Part shown: in pieces, positions 49,417 to 58,070 of the stretch | How positions within the stretch are numbered: position 1 is the stretch's first letter | Layout: each line of letters begins with the position of its first letter | The notes under the pieces: model-generated | Databases searched by the model: none | The model's input: only the letters and a program-made list of their open reading frames with translations | What the model was told of the DNA's origin: nothing | DNA from: Crocinitomicaceae bacterium | GTDB taxonomy: Bacteria > Bacteroidota > Bacteroidia > Flavobacteriales_D > Crocinitomicaceae | NCBI GenBank assembly: GCA_029247685.1 | Contig: JAQWKT010000006.1 | Coordinates: forward strand, 1-64,000 | DNA: 64,000 bases | Reading direction: 5' to 3' | Position numbers and translations under genes: made by a program

Positions 49417-50619
49417 ATGAAAAACTCAGAATTAGCTTTTTTGGCTCAAGAATTTGGCACCCCATTATACGTATATGATGCAGAAAAAATAAAGAGTCAA
49501 TACTTAAGGTTACAAAAGGCATTTGATGGGGTAAATAAACTCAGAATAAACTATGCTGTTAAGGCATTGTCTAACATCTCTATATTGGCATTGTTGAAAA
49601 ATATAGGAGCTGGAATTGATACGGTATCTATTCAAGAGGTTCATCTAGGCTTAAAAGCAGGATTTGCTCCAGAAAAAATAATTTTTACCCCTAATGGGGT
49701 TTCTATAGAGGAGATAGAATCGGCGTCGGAATTAGGAGTTAAGATAAACATAGACAACCTTTCCCTGTTAGAACAGTTTGGATCGAAGCATCCAAAAACC
49801 CCTGTTTGTATTCGAATAAACCCTCATGTAATGGCGGGTGGAAATAGAAATATTTCCGTTGGCCATATCGATTCTAAGTTTGGCATATCTATTCATCAAA
49901 TACCTCACATATTAAGAATAGTAGAAAACACCAAAATGCAGGTTAATGGCATTCATATGCACACAGGGAGTGACATTTTGGATATTGATGTATTTCTTCA
50001 TGCATCGGAGATTTTATTTAAAACGGCCATTCAATTTAAAGAGCTTGAGTTTATTGATTTTGGAAGCGGGTTTAAGGTTCCTTATTTTGATGGGGATATT
50101 GAAACTGATGTAGAAGAATTTGGGTCACGATTGTCTGAAAGGTTTAATCTTTTTTGTAAAGAATATGGCAAGGAATTAACGATTGCTTTTGAGCCAGGAA
50201 AGTTTATTGTTAGCGAAGCAGGTTTTTTTATAAGTAAAGTAAATGTGATAAAACAAACGACCTCCACTGTTTTTGCGCAAATAGACACGGGGTTTAACCA
50301 TTTGATAAGGCCAATGATGTATGATTCATATCATCGCATTGAAAATATTTCAAACCCAAATGGTCGAAATAGATTCTATTCTGTGGTTGGATATATTTGT
50401 GAAACAGATACTTTTGGCAGTAACCGAAAAATAGCCGAAATATCCGAAGGAGATTATTTAGTTTTTAAAAATGCAGGAGCTTATTGTTTTACAATGGCAA
50501 GCAATTACAACTCTAGGTTTAGACCAGCAGAGATTCTTTATAAAGAAGGAAAAGGGGTTTTGATAAAGAAAAGAGAAACAATGGAGGATCTTTTAAGAAA
50601 TCAAATTTTAATCGACTAA
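49417..50619 (+). CDS. lysA: diaminopimelate decarboxylase
   Basis: FGTPLYVYDAEKI, RINYAVKALSN (PLP Lys), VNGIHMHTGSDI, EPGKFIVSEAG, ICETDTFG. Confidence 0.95.
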   Translation: MKNSELAFLAQEFGTPLYVYDAEKIKSQYLRLQKAFDGVNKLRINYAVKALSNISILALLKNIGAGIDTVSIQEVHLGLKAGFAPEKIIFTPNGVSIEEIESASELGVKINIDNLSLLEQFGSKHPKTPVCIRINPHVMAGGNRNISVGHIDSKFGISIHQIPHILRIVENTKMQVNGIHMHTGSDILDIDVFLHASEILFKTAIQFKELEFIDFGSGFKVPYFDGDIETDVEEFGSRLSERFNLFCKEYGKELTIAFEPGKFIVSEAGFFISKVNVIKQTTSTVFAQIDTGFNHLIRPMMYDSYHRIENISNPNGRNRFYSVVGYICETDTFGSNRKIAEISEGDYLVFKNAGAYCFTMASNYNSRFRPAEILYKEGKGVLIKKRETMEDLLRNQILID

Positions 50620-51342
50620 AATTTGACAAAGAATTTTGTTTAATTCAACAGGGCTTTCATAAGCAGACATATGACCAGTTTTAAGAAAGTAAAGCCGGGT
50701 TTTAAACATTAATTTAGCTTTGTTTAGTTCTTCTTTACTTATGGTTTCATCAAATTCTCCGTGTATCATGAAATAATTTTCATCATTTATTGAAAAAGCT
50801 TTTCTATTTCGCATCGCCAAAGAATAATAAGCAATGCACTCCGAAGAATATGTTTTTGCCTTTTTAATCAAATTTAAGATGTCAACTTTATTTTTTTTAG
50901 GATTTGAAAAAAGAGATGGCACTGCTTGGTTTATAAAAAGGTTTTTTGATTTAAAAACAAGATCAGCGACTCTTATTCGATCTTTCTTTTTACTCGCATT
51001 GTCCTCCCAATTATTTGAATTTAAAAGGACTACTTTTTCACACCTAGCGTCTTCTTCTTTTATTCTTAAAGCAACATAACCACCCAATGAATGACCGACA
51101 ACATGATATCGATCAATATCCAAAGAATTAATCAAAGAAAGAATTTCTTTTACTGGATAAGATAGGCATGGGTCAGATAGGGGGGGAGTAAAACTAGACT
51201 CTCCATGTCCTGGAAGATCTATTAAAAGTTTTTTAAAACCAATAGTTTCATTGGAGATGTTTTTCCACATCTCCATGCTTTCAAGAAATCCATGTAAAAA
51301 AACGATTAAAGTTCCTTTTCCTGCAACTTTATGATTAAGCAT
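50608..51342 (-). CDS. alpha/beta hydrolase
   Basis: VFLHGFLESMEMW, LIDLPGHGESS, VVGHSLGGYVAL. Confidence 0.92.
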   Translation of the reverse strand: MLNHKVAGKGTLIVFLHGFLESMEMWKNISNETIGFKKLLIDLPGHGESSFTPPLSDPCLSYPVKEILSLINSLDIDRYHVVGHSLGGYVALRIKEEDARCEKVVLLNSNNWEDNASKKKDRIRVADLVFKSKNLFINQAVPSLFSNPKKNKVDILNLIKKAKTYSSECIAYYSLAMRNRKAFSINDENYFMIHGEFDETISKEELNKAKLMFKTRLYFLKTGHMSAYESPVELNKILCQILVD

Positions 51343-51343
51343 T

Positions 51344-52639
51344 TTAAGACTCGTTCATTATAGATTCTATTTCTTCGGCTTCAAGAGGAATGTCTTTCAT
51401 GAGATTAAATGGAGCACCATTTTCTTGAACAACAAGATCATCTTCCAATCGAATCCCAAGACCCTCTTCCGGGATATAAATACCAGGTTCACAAGTGAAA
51501 ACCATTCCTGGTTTAAGCGGTTCATTCCAAAGGCCAACATCATGCGTGTCTAAACCAATAAAATGAGAAGTTCCATGCATGAAATATTTTTTATATGCCG
51601 GCCAATCTGGATTTTGATTTTTAATATCTGTTTTAGAAAGAAGACCCAAGTTTAAAAGTTGTCTTTCCATCAACTTCCCAACTTCGACGTGGTATTCTCC
51701 AAGAAAAGTTCCCGGAACTAAAAGTTTTTCGGCGTCATTTTTTACACTTAAGACGGCATTGTATATTTCTTTCTGTCTAGCAGTGAATCTTCCATTTACA
51801 GGGACACATCTTGTTAAGTCAGAGGAGTAATTTGCATATTCAGCTCCAACGTCTAGCAAAATAACATCTCCATCTTTACATTGTTGGTTGTTTTCAATGT
51901 AATGTAGAACACAAGCATTTTTTCCTGAGGCAACAATGGGGGTATATGCAAATCCTCTAGACCTGTTTTTCAGAAACTCATGCATCAACTCTGCTTCTAT
52001 TTCGTATTCCCACACTCCAGGCTTTATAAATTTCAATAGCCTTTTAAATCCTTTTTCTGTTATTTTACAAGCGTTTTGCATTAAATCTATTTCTTCCGGC
52101 CCTTTAATAGATCTTATCCGGTGCATTATTGGAGCACATTTTAAATAATGATGCGAAGGAAAGTCTTGTTTAAGTTTTTTAATAAATCGATCCTCTCTAG
52201 TTTCTACTTCTGTATTTGCTCTGCTATGCTCATTTGTGTTTATGTATACCTTATCTGCTTCTGCCATCAATTGTTTAAAAACAGATTCAAATTCAGTTAA
52301 CCAATAAACAGTTTTTATCCCTGAGGTTAAAAAAGCATTTTCCTTGGTGAGCTTTTCCCCTTCCCAAACAGCAATATGCTCATTTGTTTCTTTTAAAAAT
52401 AAAATTTCTTGGTGTTTTTTATTGAAAGAACCAGGAAAAACAACCAAAATAGATTCTTCTTGATCAACACCAGAAAGAGCTAGAATATCTCGATGTTGTT
52501 GAAAAGGCATCGTGCTATCTGCGCTAATCGGAAAAATGTCATTGGAGTTAAAAATGGCCAAAGCGCCTAATTCCATTTGTTCAACAAATTTTTTTCGATT
52601 TCTTATATATAAATCTTTGTTTATTCTGTCGTATTTCAT
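51344..52639 (-). CDS. pepP: Xaa-Pro aminopeptidase (aminopeptidase P)
   Basis: LLDVGAEYANYSSDLTRC, HGTSHFIGLDTHDVG, GMVFTCEPGIYI, GIRLEDDLVV; start trimmed to MKYDRINK. Confidence 0.94.
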   Translation of the reverse strand: MKYDRINKDLYIRNRKKFVEQMELGALAIFNSNDIFPISADSTMPFQQHRDILALSGVDQEESILVVFPGSFNKKHQEILFLKETNEHIAVWEGEKLTKENAFLTSGIKTVYWLTEFESVFKQLMAEADKVYINTNEHSRANTEVETREDRFIKKLKQDFPSHHYLKCAPIMHRIRSIKGPEEIDLMQNACKITEKGFKRLLKFIKPGVWEYEIEAELMHEFLKNRSRGFAYTPIVASGKNACVLHYIENNQQCKDGDVILLDVGAEYANYSSDLTRCVPVNGRFTARQKEIYNAVLSVKNDAEKLLVPGTFLGEYHVEVGKLMERQLLNLGLLSKTDIKNQNPDWPAYKKYFMHGTSHFIGLDTHDVGLWNEPLKPGMVFTCEPGIYIPEEGLGIRLEDDLVVQENGAPFNLMKDIPLEAEEIESIMNES

Positions 52640-52729
52640 ATTCGATATTTGCACACGAATATAACCATTTACGAACGAAATTAAATCATTGATTTATTAT
52701 TATATATATCTATATCCTTTTGTTTACAT

Positions 52730-53773
52730 TTGTATAAACCCCGTTGCATATTGGAAGATTCGTTTGACTATAAAGAAGAAGCAGAAAACAATTCAGAAAA
52801 GGAATTTGACAAGGTATTAAGACCAAAAACCTTAGACGATTTTTCCGGACAAGATTCTATTATTCAAAATCTTGAAATTTTTGTTAAGGCAGCAAAACTT
52901 CGAAATGAGCCATTAGATCATGTTTTGTTACATGGTCCTCCTGGTCTTGGAAAGACAACATTGGCTAATATTTTAGCAAATGAATTGGATGTTAGCTTTA
53001 AGGTTACTAGTGGGCCTGTTCTTGACAAACCGGGTGATTTAGCAGGGTTACTTACCAATTTAGAAACTGGAGATGTTTTATTTATTGATGAAATACATCG
53101 ATTAACCCCAGTAATTGAAGAGTATTTGTATTCTGCGATGGAGGATTATGTTATTGATATTCTATTGGATAGTGGCCCAAATGCTAGAACAATACAAATA
53201 GAATTATCTCCATTTACATTAATTGGAGCAACAACAAGATCCGGTTTATTAACCTCTCCTCTTCGGGCTAGGTTTGGAATAAACTCCAGGTTAAGTTATT
53301 ATGACTCTAAGGTTTTGACCTTAATTGTTGAAAGATCTTCCGCTCTTTTAAAAATTCCTATCAATGAAAAGGCCGCATATAAAATAGCAAGTAGAAGTAG
53401 GGGTACCCCCAGAATAGCAAATGCTCTTTTAAGAAGAGTTCGTGATTTCGCACAAATTAAAGGAACTGGAAAAATTGATGAACAAATAACTGACATAGCA
53501 CTTGATGCGCTTAATGTTGATGAGAATGGTTTAGACGAGATGGATGTTCGAATTTTAAATGCACTTGTTGAAAAATTTAACGGAGGGCCTGTTGGGCTAA
53601 ATACAATTGCTACAGCAATAGGGGAAAATGCTGGAACGATTGAAGAGGTTTATGAGCCTTTTTTAATTCAAGAGGGTTTTTTAATTAGAACTCCTAGAGG
53701 CAGAAAAGCAACGGAAAAAGCGATTAAATACTTTAATTTGGGAATTAGCGGTCCACAAAACAGCCTTTTTTAA
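52730..53773 (+). CDS. ruvB: Holliday junction DNA helicase RuvB (non-ATG start, exact start uncertain)
   Basis: [56 protein letters not shown]. Confidence 0.96.
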   Translation: MYKPRCILEDSFDYKEEAENNSEKEFDKVLRPKTLDDFSGQDSIIQNLEIFVKAAKLRNEPLDHVLLHGPPGLGKTTLANILANELDVSFKVTSGPVLDKPGDLAGLLTNLETGDVLFIDEIHRLTPVIEEYLYSAMEDYVIDILLDSGPNARTIQIELSPFTLIGATTRSGLLTSPLRARFGINSRLSYYDSKVLTLIVERSSALLKIPINEKAAYKIASRSRGTPRIANALLRRVRDFAQIKGTGKIDEQITDIALDALNVDENGLDEMDVRILNALVEKFNGGPVGLNTIATAIGENAGTIEEVYEPFLIQEGFLIRTPRGRKATEKAIKYFNLGISGPQNSLF

Positions 53774-53777
53774 TTAA

Positions 53778-54716
53778 ATGCAAGCGCTAACCGTTAAAGC
53801 AAAAATTAAAAAAAAAGCGAATGAACTTGGCTTTTTTTATTGTGGGTTTTCAACAGCAGAATTTTTAGAAGAAGAAGCCCCAAAACTTGAATCTTGGCTC
53901 AAAAACAATAACCATGGAAAAATGAAGTACATGGAAAATTATTTTGACAAAAGGCTTGATCCAAGGCTTTTAGTCGATGACGCAAAAACAGTAATTTCTT
54001 TATTATTTAATTATAGCACAAATGAAGCCCCTGATGAAGATTCATTTTTTAAGATATCAAAATATGCTTATGGTGTAGATTACCATTTTGTCGTTAAAGA
54101 AAGGTTAAAAGATCTTTATAGTTATGTGAATGAGATTATAGGGGATATAAACGGTCGTTTTTTTGTTGATTCTGCTCCAGTGATGGATAGGGCATGGGCA
54201 AAAAAAAGCGGTCTTGGTTGGCAAGGAAAAAACACCAATTTAATCCACCCTAAAGAAGGAAGTTTTTTCTTTATAGCAGAATTAATTATAGATTACAAAA
54301 TAGAGCCAGATGGCCCAATAAAAGATTATTGCGGAAATTGTACAAAATGTATTGATGCTTGCCCAACAGATGCTTTATTTAGACCTTATGAAATTGATGC
54401 CTCTCGTTGCATTTCTTATTTAACGATCGAGCTTAAAGATGAATTGATACCAAGAGAATTTGAAAATAAAATGGATAATTGGATCTTTGGGTGTGACATT
54501 TGCCAAGACGTCTGTCCATGGAATAAGCGCACTAAAAACCATGATGTAATTGAATTTAAACCAAAACCAGATTTACTTGGTTTAACAAAAAATGATTGGG
54601 AGGATCTTGATAGGGAAACGTTTAATAAAATTTTTAAGAAAAGTCCGGTTAAAAGAACAGGTTTTAAAGGCTTAAAAAGAAATATATCTTTTTTAAAAAA
54701 TAATAGGGACAGATAA
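53778..54716 (+). CDS. queG: epoxyqueuosine reductase
   Basis: [25 protein letters not shown], two 4Fe-4S motifs [13 protein letters not shown] and [11 protein letters not shown]. Confidence 0.95.
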   Translation: MQALTVKAKIKKKANELGFFYCGFSTAEFLEEEAPKLESWLKNNNHGKMKYMENYFDKRLDPRLLVDDAKTVISLLFNYSTNEAPDEDSFFKISKYAYGVDYHFVVKERLKDLYSYVNEIIGDINGRFFVDSAPVMDRAWAKKSGLGWQGKNTNLIHPKEGSFFFIAELIIDYKIEPDGPIKDYCGNCTKCIDACPTDALFRPYEIDASRCISYLTIELKDELIPREFENKMDNWIFGCDICQDVCPWNKRTKNHDVIEFKPKPDLLGLTKNDWEDLDRETFNKIFKKSPVKRTGFKGLKRNISFLKNNRDR

Positions 54717-54955
54717 CATTTTAGCAGTTTTGTTTTTATTAAAACGTAAAACGACAACAACGGTTGCCTCTTTCCATTAAAAAAAGAACAAATTCCCACT
54801 CATATAAAAACAATATAAGTTTTAGGATGTGTTTCTATTAATTTATTAAAATTAGATACGAAAAATGATTGGTTTGAGTAACATTAGCAAGCAGTTTAGT
54901 TTAGTTTGTACCTTTAAGACGATACTATTTTAAAAGGGTTGCCTTATGTGTTATT

Positions 54956-55807
54956 TTATAATTGCCCATCTGCCAAAAACTTACCTTCTTTATATATTTT
55001 CACCTTTGTAAGAATGCCTTCTTTATCATATATAAAAACTTTCCCTTCCCATAGTCTTCCATTTTTGAAATAACCATCTTGCCAGATTTCATCTTGCGTT
55101 GTATAACAACGATTAAACCCATCTGGTAAAAACTTAGCGCCACGAGTATTTGGCTTGCCTATTTTTGGAGCTTTGTTTTTGTTTTTCACAACATCTGTTG
55201 GTTTAATTGTTTTTTCAGGCTGCTTATTTTCTTCTATAGTAACAACCTCTGTTGCTGAGGTATATTCCATTTTCTTTTTAATAGACCCATCTTCAAAATA
55301 AATTGTTGCGGTTCCTGCAGGTGAGCCATTTATTGCATTGTAATTAAATTCTATTTTTCCATTTGGGTAAAAGTATTTAACCTCTCCTTGTTCTTTTCCG
55401 TCTCTGTTTAAGTTGGCCGAATATTCAATATTCCCATTGAGGTGATACGTTGAAATAGAATTTATATTAATGTTGTTTTGGATAGCTCCTTTTTCTTTTA
55501 AGACACCATTAGAGTAGTATTTTTCATATTTACCTGATGGTCTGTTGTTTTTAAACAGCGCTTTTATTCTTATTGTCTTTCCATCGTCATAATAAAAAAG
55601 CCATTCTCCTTCTTTTCGATTATCAATAAAGGATCCTTCTTCTTTTTTAAATTCAACCTCTTTATTGGTTTTGTAAAAAGTCCAGAAGCCTTGTTTCTGA
55701 CCACTATCATCTGTTTTGTTGTTTTCTTGTGACCAGCTAAAAAAATAAGGCAACAAAATAAAAAGAACGAAGATGGTTTTGTTTTTATTTATTTGAATTA
55801 AAGCCAT
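54956..55807 (-). CDS. MORN/YwqK-like repeat protein, exported
   Basis: Repeats EGEWLFYYDDGK, SGKYEKYYSNGVLKEKG, QGEVKYFYPNGKIEF, AGTATIYFEDGSIKK. Confidence 0.85.
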   Translation of the reverse strand: MALIQINKNKTIFVLFILLPYFFSWSQENNKTDDSGQKQGFWTFYKTNKEVEFKKEEGSFIDNRKEGEWLFYYDDGKTIRIKALFKNNRPSGKYEKYYSNGVLKEKGAIQNNININSISTYHLNGNIEYSANLNRDGKEQGEVKYFYPNGKIEFNYNAINGSPAGTATIYFEDGSIKKKMEYTSATEVVTIEENKQPEKTIKPTDVVKNKNKAPKIGKPNTRGAKFLPDGFNRCYTTQDEIWQDGYFKNGRLWEGKVFIYDKEGILTKVKIYKEGKFLADGQL

Positions 55808-55822
55808 TAAAAAAAAATAAAA

Positions 55823-56911
55823 TTAATATTCAAAAGCCATCCAATGTGCATCTAGATCTTGCGACCAAGAATGGCTATCTACTCTATTTATAATCATTTC
55901 AAACCCAGTAGTTGTAATGGATCTCGTAGTGATATTGAAAGAGTCATCAAAAATGGTACCGGGTTGAGCTGAGGCCGTGCAAAGAACAAAAGGTGGAGAA
56001 GAAAAAGGACTTGAAAAGGAGACGGTAATAATTTTAATGCCTAAGCCAACTTCACTCCCGATATCTACTTTTCCGCCATCCATTTTCGAGAAAAAAGATG
56101 GACCCGTGGCCCCTTGGGGTCCTTGTGGCCCCTGAGCCCCTTGTAGAGAGTCCAAAAAATCTTGTTGAGTTCCAGCGTTTCCATTTGCTATCCAAATATC
56201 ATAAGCGCTTTGCCCATCGTTTCCTTGCAATCCTTGTACCCCCTGAGCTCCTTGTAGAGAGTCTAAAAAATCTTGTTGAGTTCCAGCGTTTCCATTTGCT
56301 ATCCAAATATCATAAGCGCTTTGCCCGTCATTCCCCTGCAATCCTTGTGGCCCCTGAGTTCCTTGTAGAGAATCTAAAAAATCTTGTTGAGTTCCAGCGT
56401 TTCCATTTGCTATCCATATGTCATAAGCACTTTGTCCGTTACTTCCAGGGTTCCCCTGTGTCCCTTGTGTTCCAGCTGGCCCTTGAGGTCCAGGGGTGTT
56501 TGATTTTTCCGCAAATAATGCATAAGGAACGCTTCGAAGTTGAGTGGTGCCCATGGTTATATAATTACTTCCTCCGTTAACGTCAATATCGATTTGAATA
56601 AAATGAGAATTAGCCCCCCAATTAATACTATCAAAAACACCAAAAGAATTGTTTCCGCTACCAATAGCGAGGTTTACAAGTCCTATTTGAGATGTTGATG
56701 TGGCGTGATTCTCTTCATAAACCACTGTTCCAGTAGCCGTTCCTTCAAGGATAGAAATTTGAACACCAACAGCTTGATTTACCAATGGGTTCCAACTTGC
56801 ATCTCTAATTACCGTTTGATAAGAAAATGATTTTGGAGCTTGACCGTATAAAAAAGAAAAGCTTAATAAAAAAAAGAAGAAACAGGCTGATTTAATAAAG
56901 AGTGATTTCAT
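55823..56911 (-). CDS. collagen-like repeat surface protein
   Basis: QAPKSFSYQTVIRDASWNPLVNQAVGVQISIL N-domain, then GxY collagen-like and QSAYDIWIANGNAGTQQDFLDSLQG repeats; start chosen by signal peptide. Confidence 0.85.
   Translation of the reverse strand: MKSLFIKSACFFFFLLSFSFLYGQAPKSFSYQTVIRDASWNPLVNQAVGVQISILEGTATGTVVYEENHATSTSQIGLVNLAIGSGNNSFGVFDSINWGANSHFIQIDIDVNGGSNYITMGTTQLRSVPYALFAEKSNTPGPQGPAGTQGTQGNPGSNGQSAYDIWIANGNAGTQQDFLDSLQGTQGPQGLQGNDGQSAYDIWIANGNAGTQQDFLDSLQGAQGVQGLQGNDGQSAYDIWIANGNAGTQQDFLDSLQGAQGPQGPQGATGPSFFSKMDGGKVDIGSEVGLGIKIITVSFSSPFSSPPFVLCTASAQPGTIFDDSFNITTRSITTTGFEMIINRVDSHSWSQDLDAHWMAFEY
56140..56460 (-). repeat. three tandem 111-bp (37-aa) coding repeats
   Basis: ttgtagaga(g/a)tc... 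recurs at 56141, 56252 and 56363, spacing exactly 111 nt. Confidence 0.92.
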
Positions 56912-57365
56912 AAACATTTTTTTTGTTTTTATTTTCAATGCTAAGATAATAGATGCTTGGATTTAGATGATCGACATTGTAGGTTAAATGTTTTTTTCCT
57001 TTGACCGCATCCTTTATAACAACTGAGCCATTTAAAGAGAATATTTTAATATTGCAATTAATCTCTTTTGAAAAAGAAATATTTATTTCGTTACTGCTTG
57101 GGTTGGGATAAATTATTACTCCTATATTAAGTTCTTGTAGGTTATCTGTTCCTTTTAAGCCAGGTTGATGAAAACCTTGTGTAACTATAGAGGATGAAAC
57201 GTGTGTTTCAATTGCAATTTCACCAATTGAAAACTCTACAATAGAATTAGCGTTTAAAAAGGATGATCCTGAGGTAGAAATTAATTCGGGACTAATTAAT
57301 TGAGAATGATAAGTGTTCGCTAAAAAAAGAAAAAAAAGAAAAAGGATTTTTTTAAAAAAAAACAT
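56892..57365 (-). CDS. small exported protein with T9SS type A sorting domain
   Basis: SIGEIAIETHVSSSIVTQGFHQPG then IIYPNPSSNEINISF... Confidence 0.85.
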   Translation of the reverse strand: MFFFKKILFLFFLFLANTYHSQLISPELISTSGSSFLNANSIVEFSIGEIAIETHVSSSIVTQGFHQPGLKGTDNLQELNIGVIIYPNPSSNEINISFSKEINCNIKIFSLNGSVVIKDAVKGKKHLTYNVDHLNPSIYYLSIENKNKKNVYEITLY

Positions 57366-57381
57366 ATTTTAAAGATAGGAA

Positions 57382-57897
57382 CTATTTTTTGAAAAAGAGC
57401 TTTTTTAGGTCTACAGCATCACTCGCCTTGAGTTTTCCCGAAAGAATTAAACTTAGCTCTTTTCGCCTTAAGGCTCCATCATGTCGTTTTTTCTCTTCAT
57501 CAGACTCCGGAATTATTTCGGGAACTTGTATTGGGCCTCCGTTTTGATCAACCGCAACAAAGGTGTATATGGCCTCATTGCATTTTTCTTTCTTTCCTGT
57601 GACATGATCTTCTACATAGACGTCTACAAAAATCTCCATCGAAGAATAAAAAGCCCTAGAAACTTTTGACTCAAGCGTTACAATAGAAGCCTGTTTTATA
57701 GGCTTTTGAAAAGAAACATTGTTTACTGATGCCGTAACAACGACTCTTCGGCAATGTCTGTGAGCAGAGACGCTTGCAATTTCATCCATCCATGCAAGTA
57801 ATTGCCCGCCAAATAAATTACCTAAGGTATTTGTGTCGTTTGGTAAAACGACTTTTGTTGCAACCGCAACAGTGTTTTTTGCATTTATTTTTTTCAT
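57382..57897 (-). CDS. acyl-CoA thioesterase (hotdog fold)
   Basis: LPNDTNTLGNLFGGQLLAWMDEIASVSAHRHC. Confidence 0.92.
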   Translation of the reverse strand: MKKINAKNTVAVATKVVLPNDTNTLGNLFGGQLLAWMDEIASVSAHRHCRRVVVTASVNNVSFQKPIKQASIVTLESKVSRAFYSSMEIFVDVYVEDHVTGKKEKCNEAIYTFVAVDQNGGPIQVPEIIPESDEEKKRHDGALRRKELSLILSGKLKASDAVDLKKLFFKK

Positions 57898-57903
57898 GAA
57901 AAA

Positions 57904-57911
57904 CAAATTTA
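57904..57911 (-). promoter_or_regulatory. -7 box TAAATTTG, 6 nt before the thioesterase ATG
   Basis: Minus reads TAAATTTG-TTTTTC-ATG(57897). Confidence 0.5.
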
Positions 57912-58070
57912 CGGTTAGTTTTTGAACATTTGAAAAAACAAGGTGTTAATTTATTATGCAAACTAAATGTAAAGATGTATTCCTGCATATATTTAAAGTA
58001 TTATTACGAGGTAATATTAAAAAAATATCATATTTTAGTGCGCCGACAAACCGACCTTAAAAAGCTAAAC

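Noticed and set aside
54416-54799. 127-aa minus-strand ORF overlapping queG
   Set aside because: Largely antisense to conserved queG sequence; no family motif.
54717-54955. Intergenic gap after queG considered as an ncRNA or riboswitch
   Set aside because: TTTG and TAGTTTG-like elements are present, but no convincing stem structure or consensus could be traced by eye.
54956-55807. MORN/YwqK-like protein considered as a toxin-antitoxin member
   Set aside because: The family is often auto-annotated as YwqK antitoxin, but no toxin partner is adjacent and a signal peptide is present.
56098-56580. 160-aa plus-strand ORF
   Set aside because: Antisense shadow of the 111-bp collagen-like repeats; the repeats keep the frame open.
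55823-56911. Collagen-like protein considered as a phage tail fibre
   Set aside because: It has a signal peptide and a T9SS-bearing neighbour, with no phage structural genes nearby; more likely a host surface protein.
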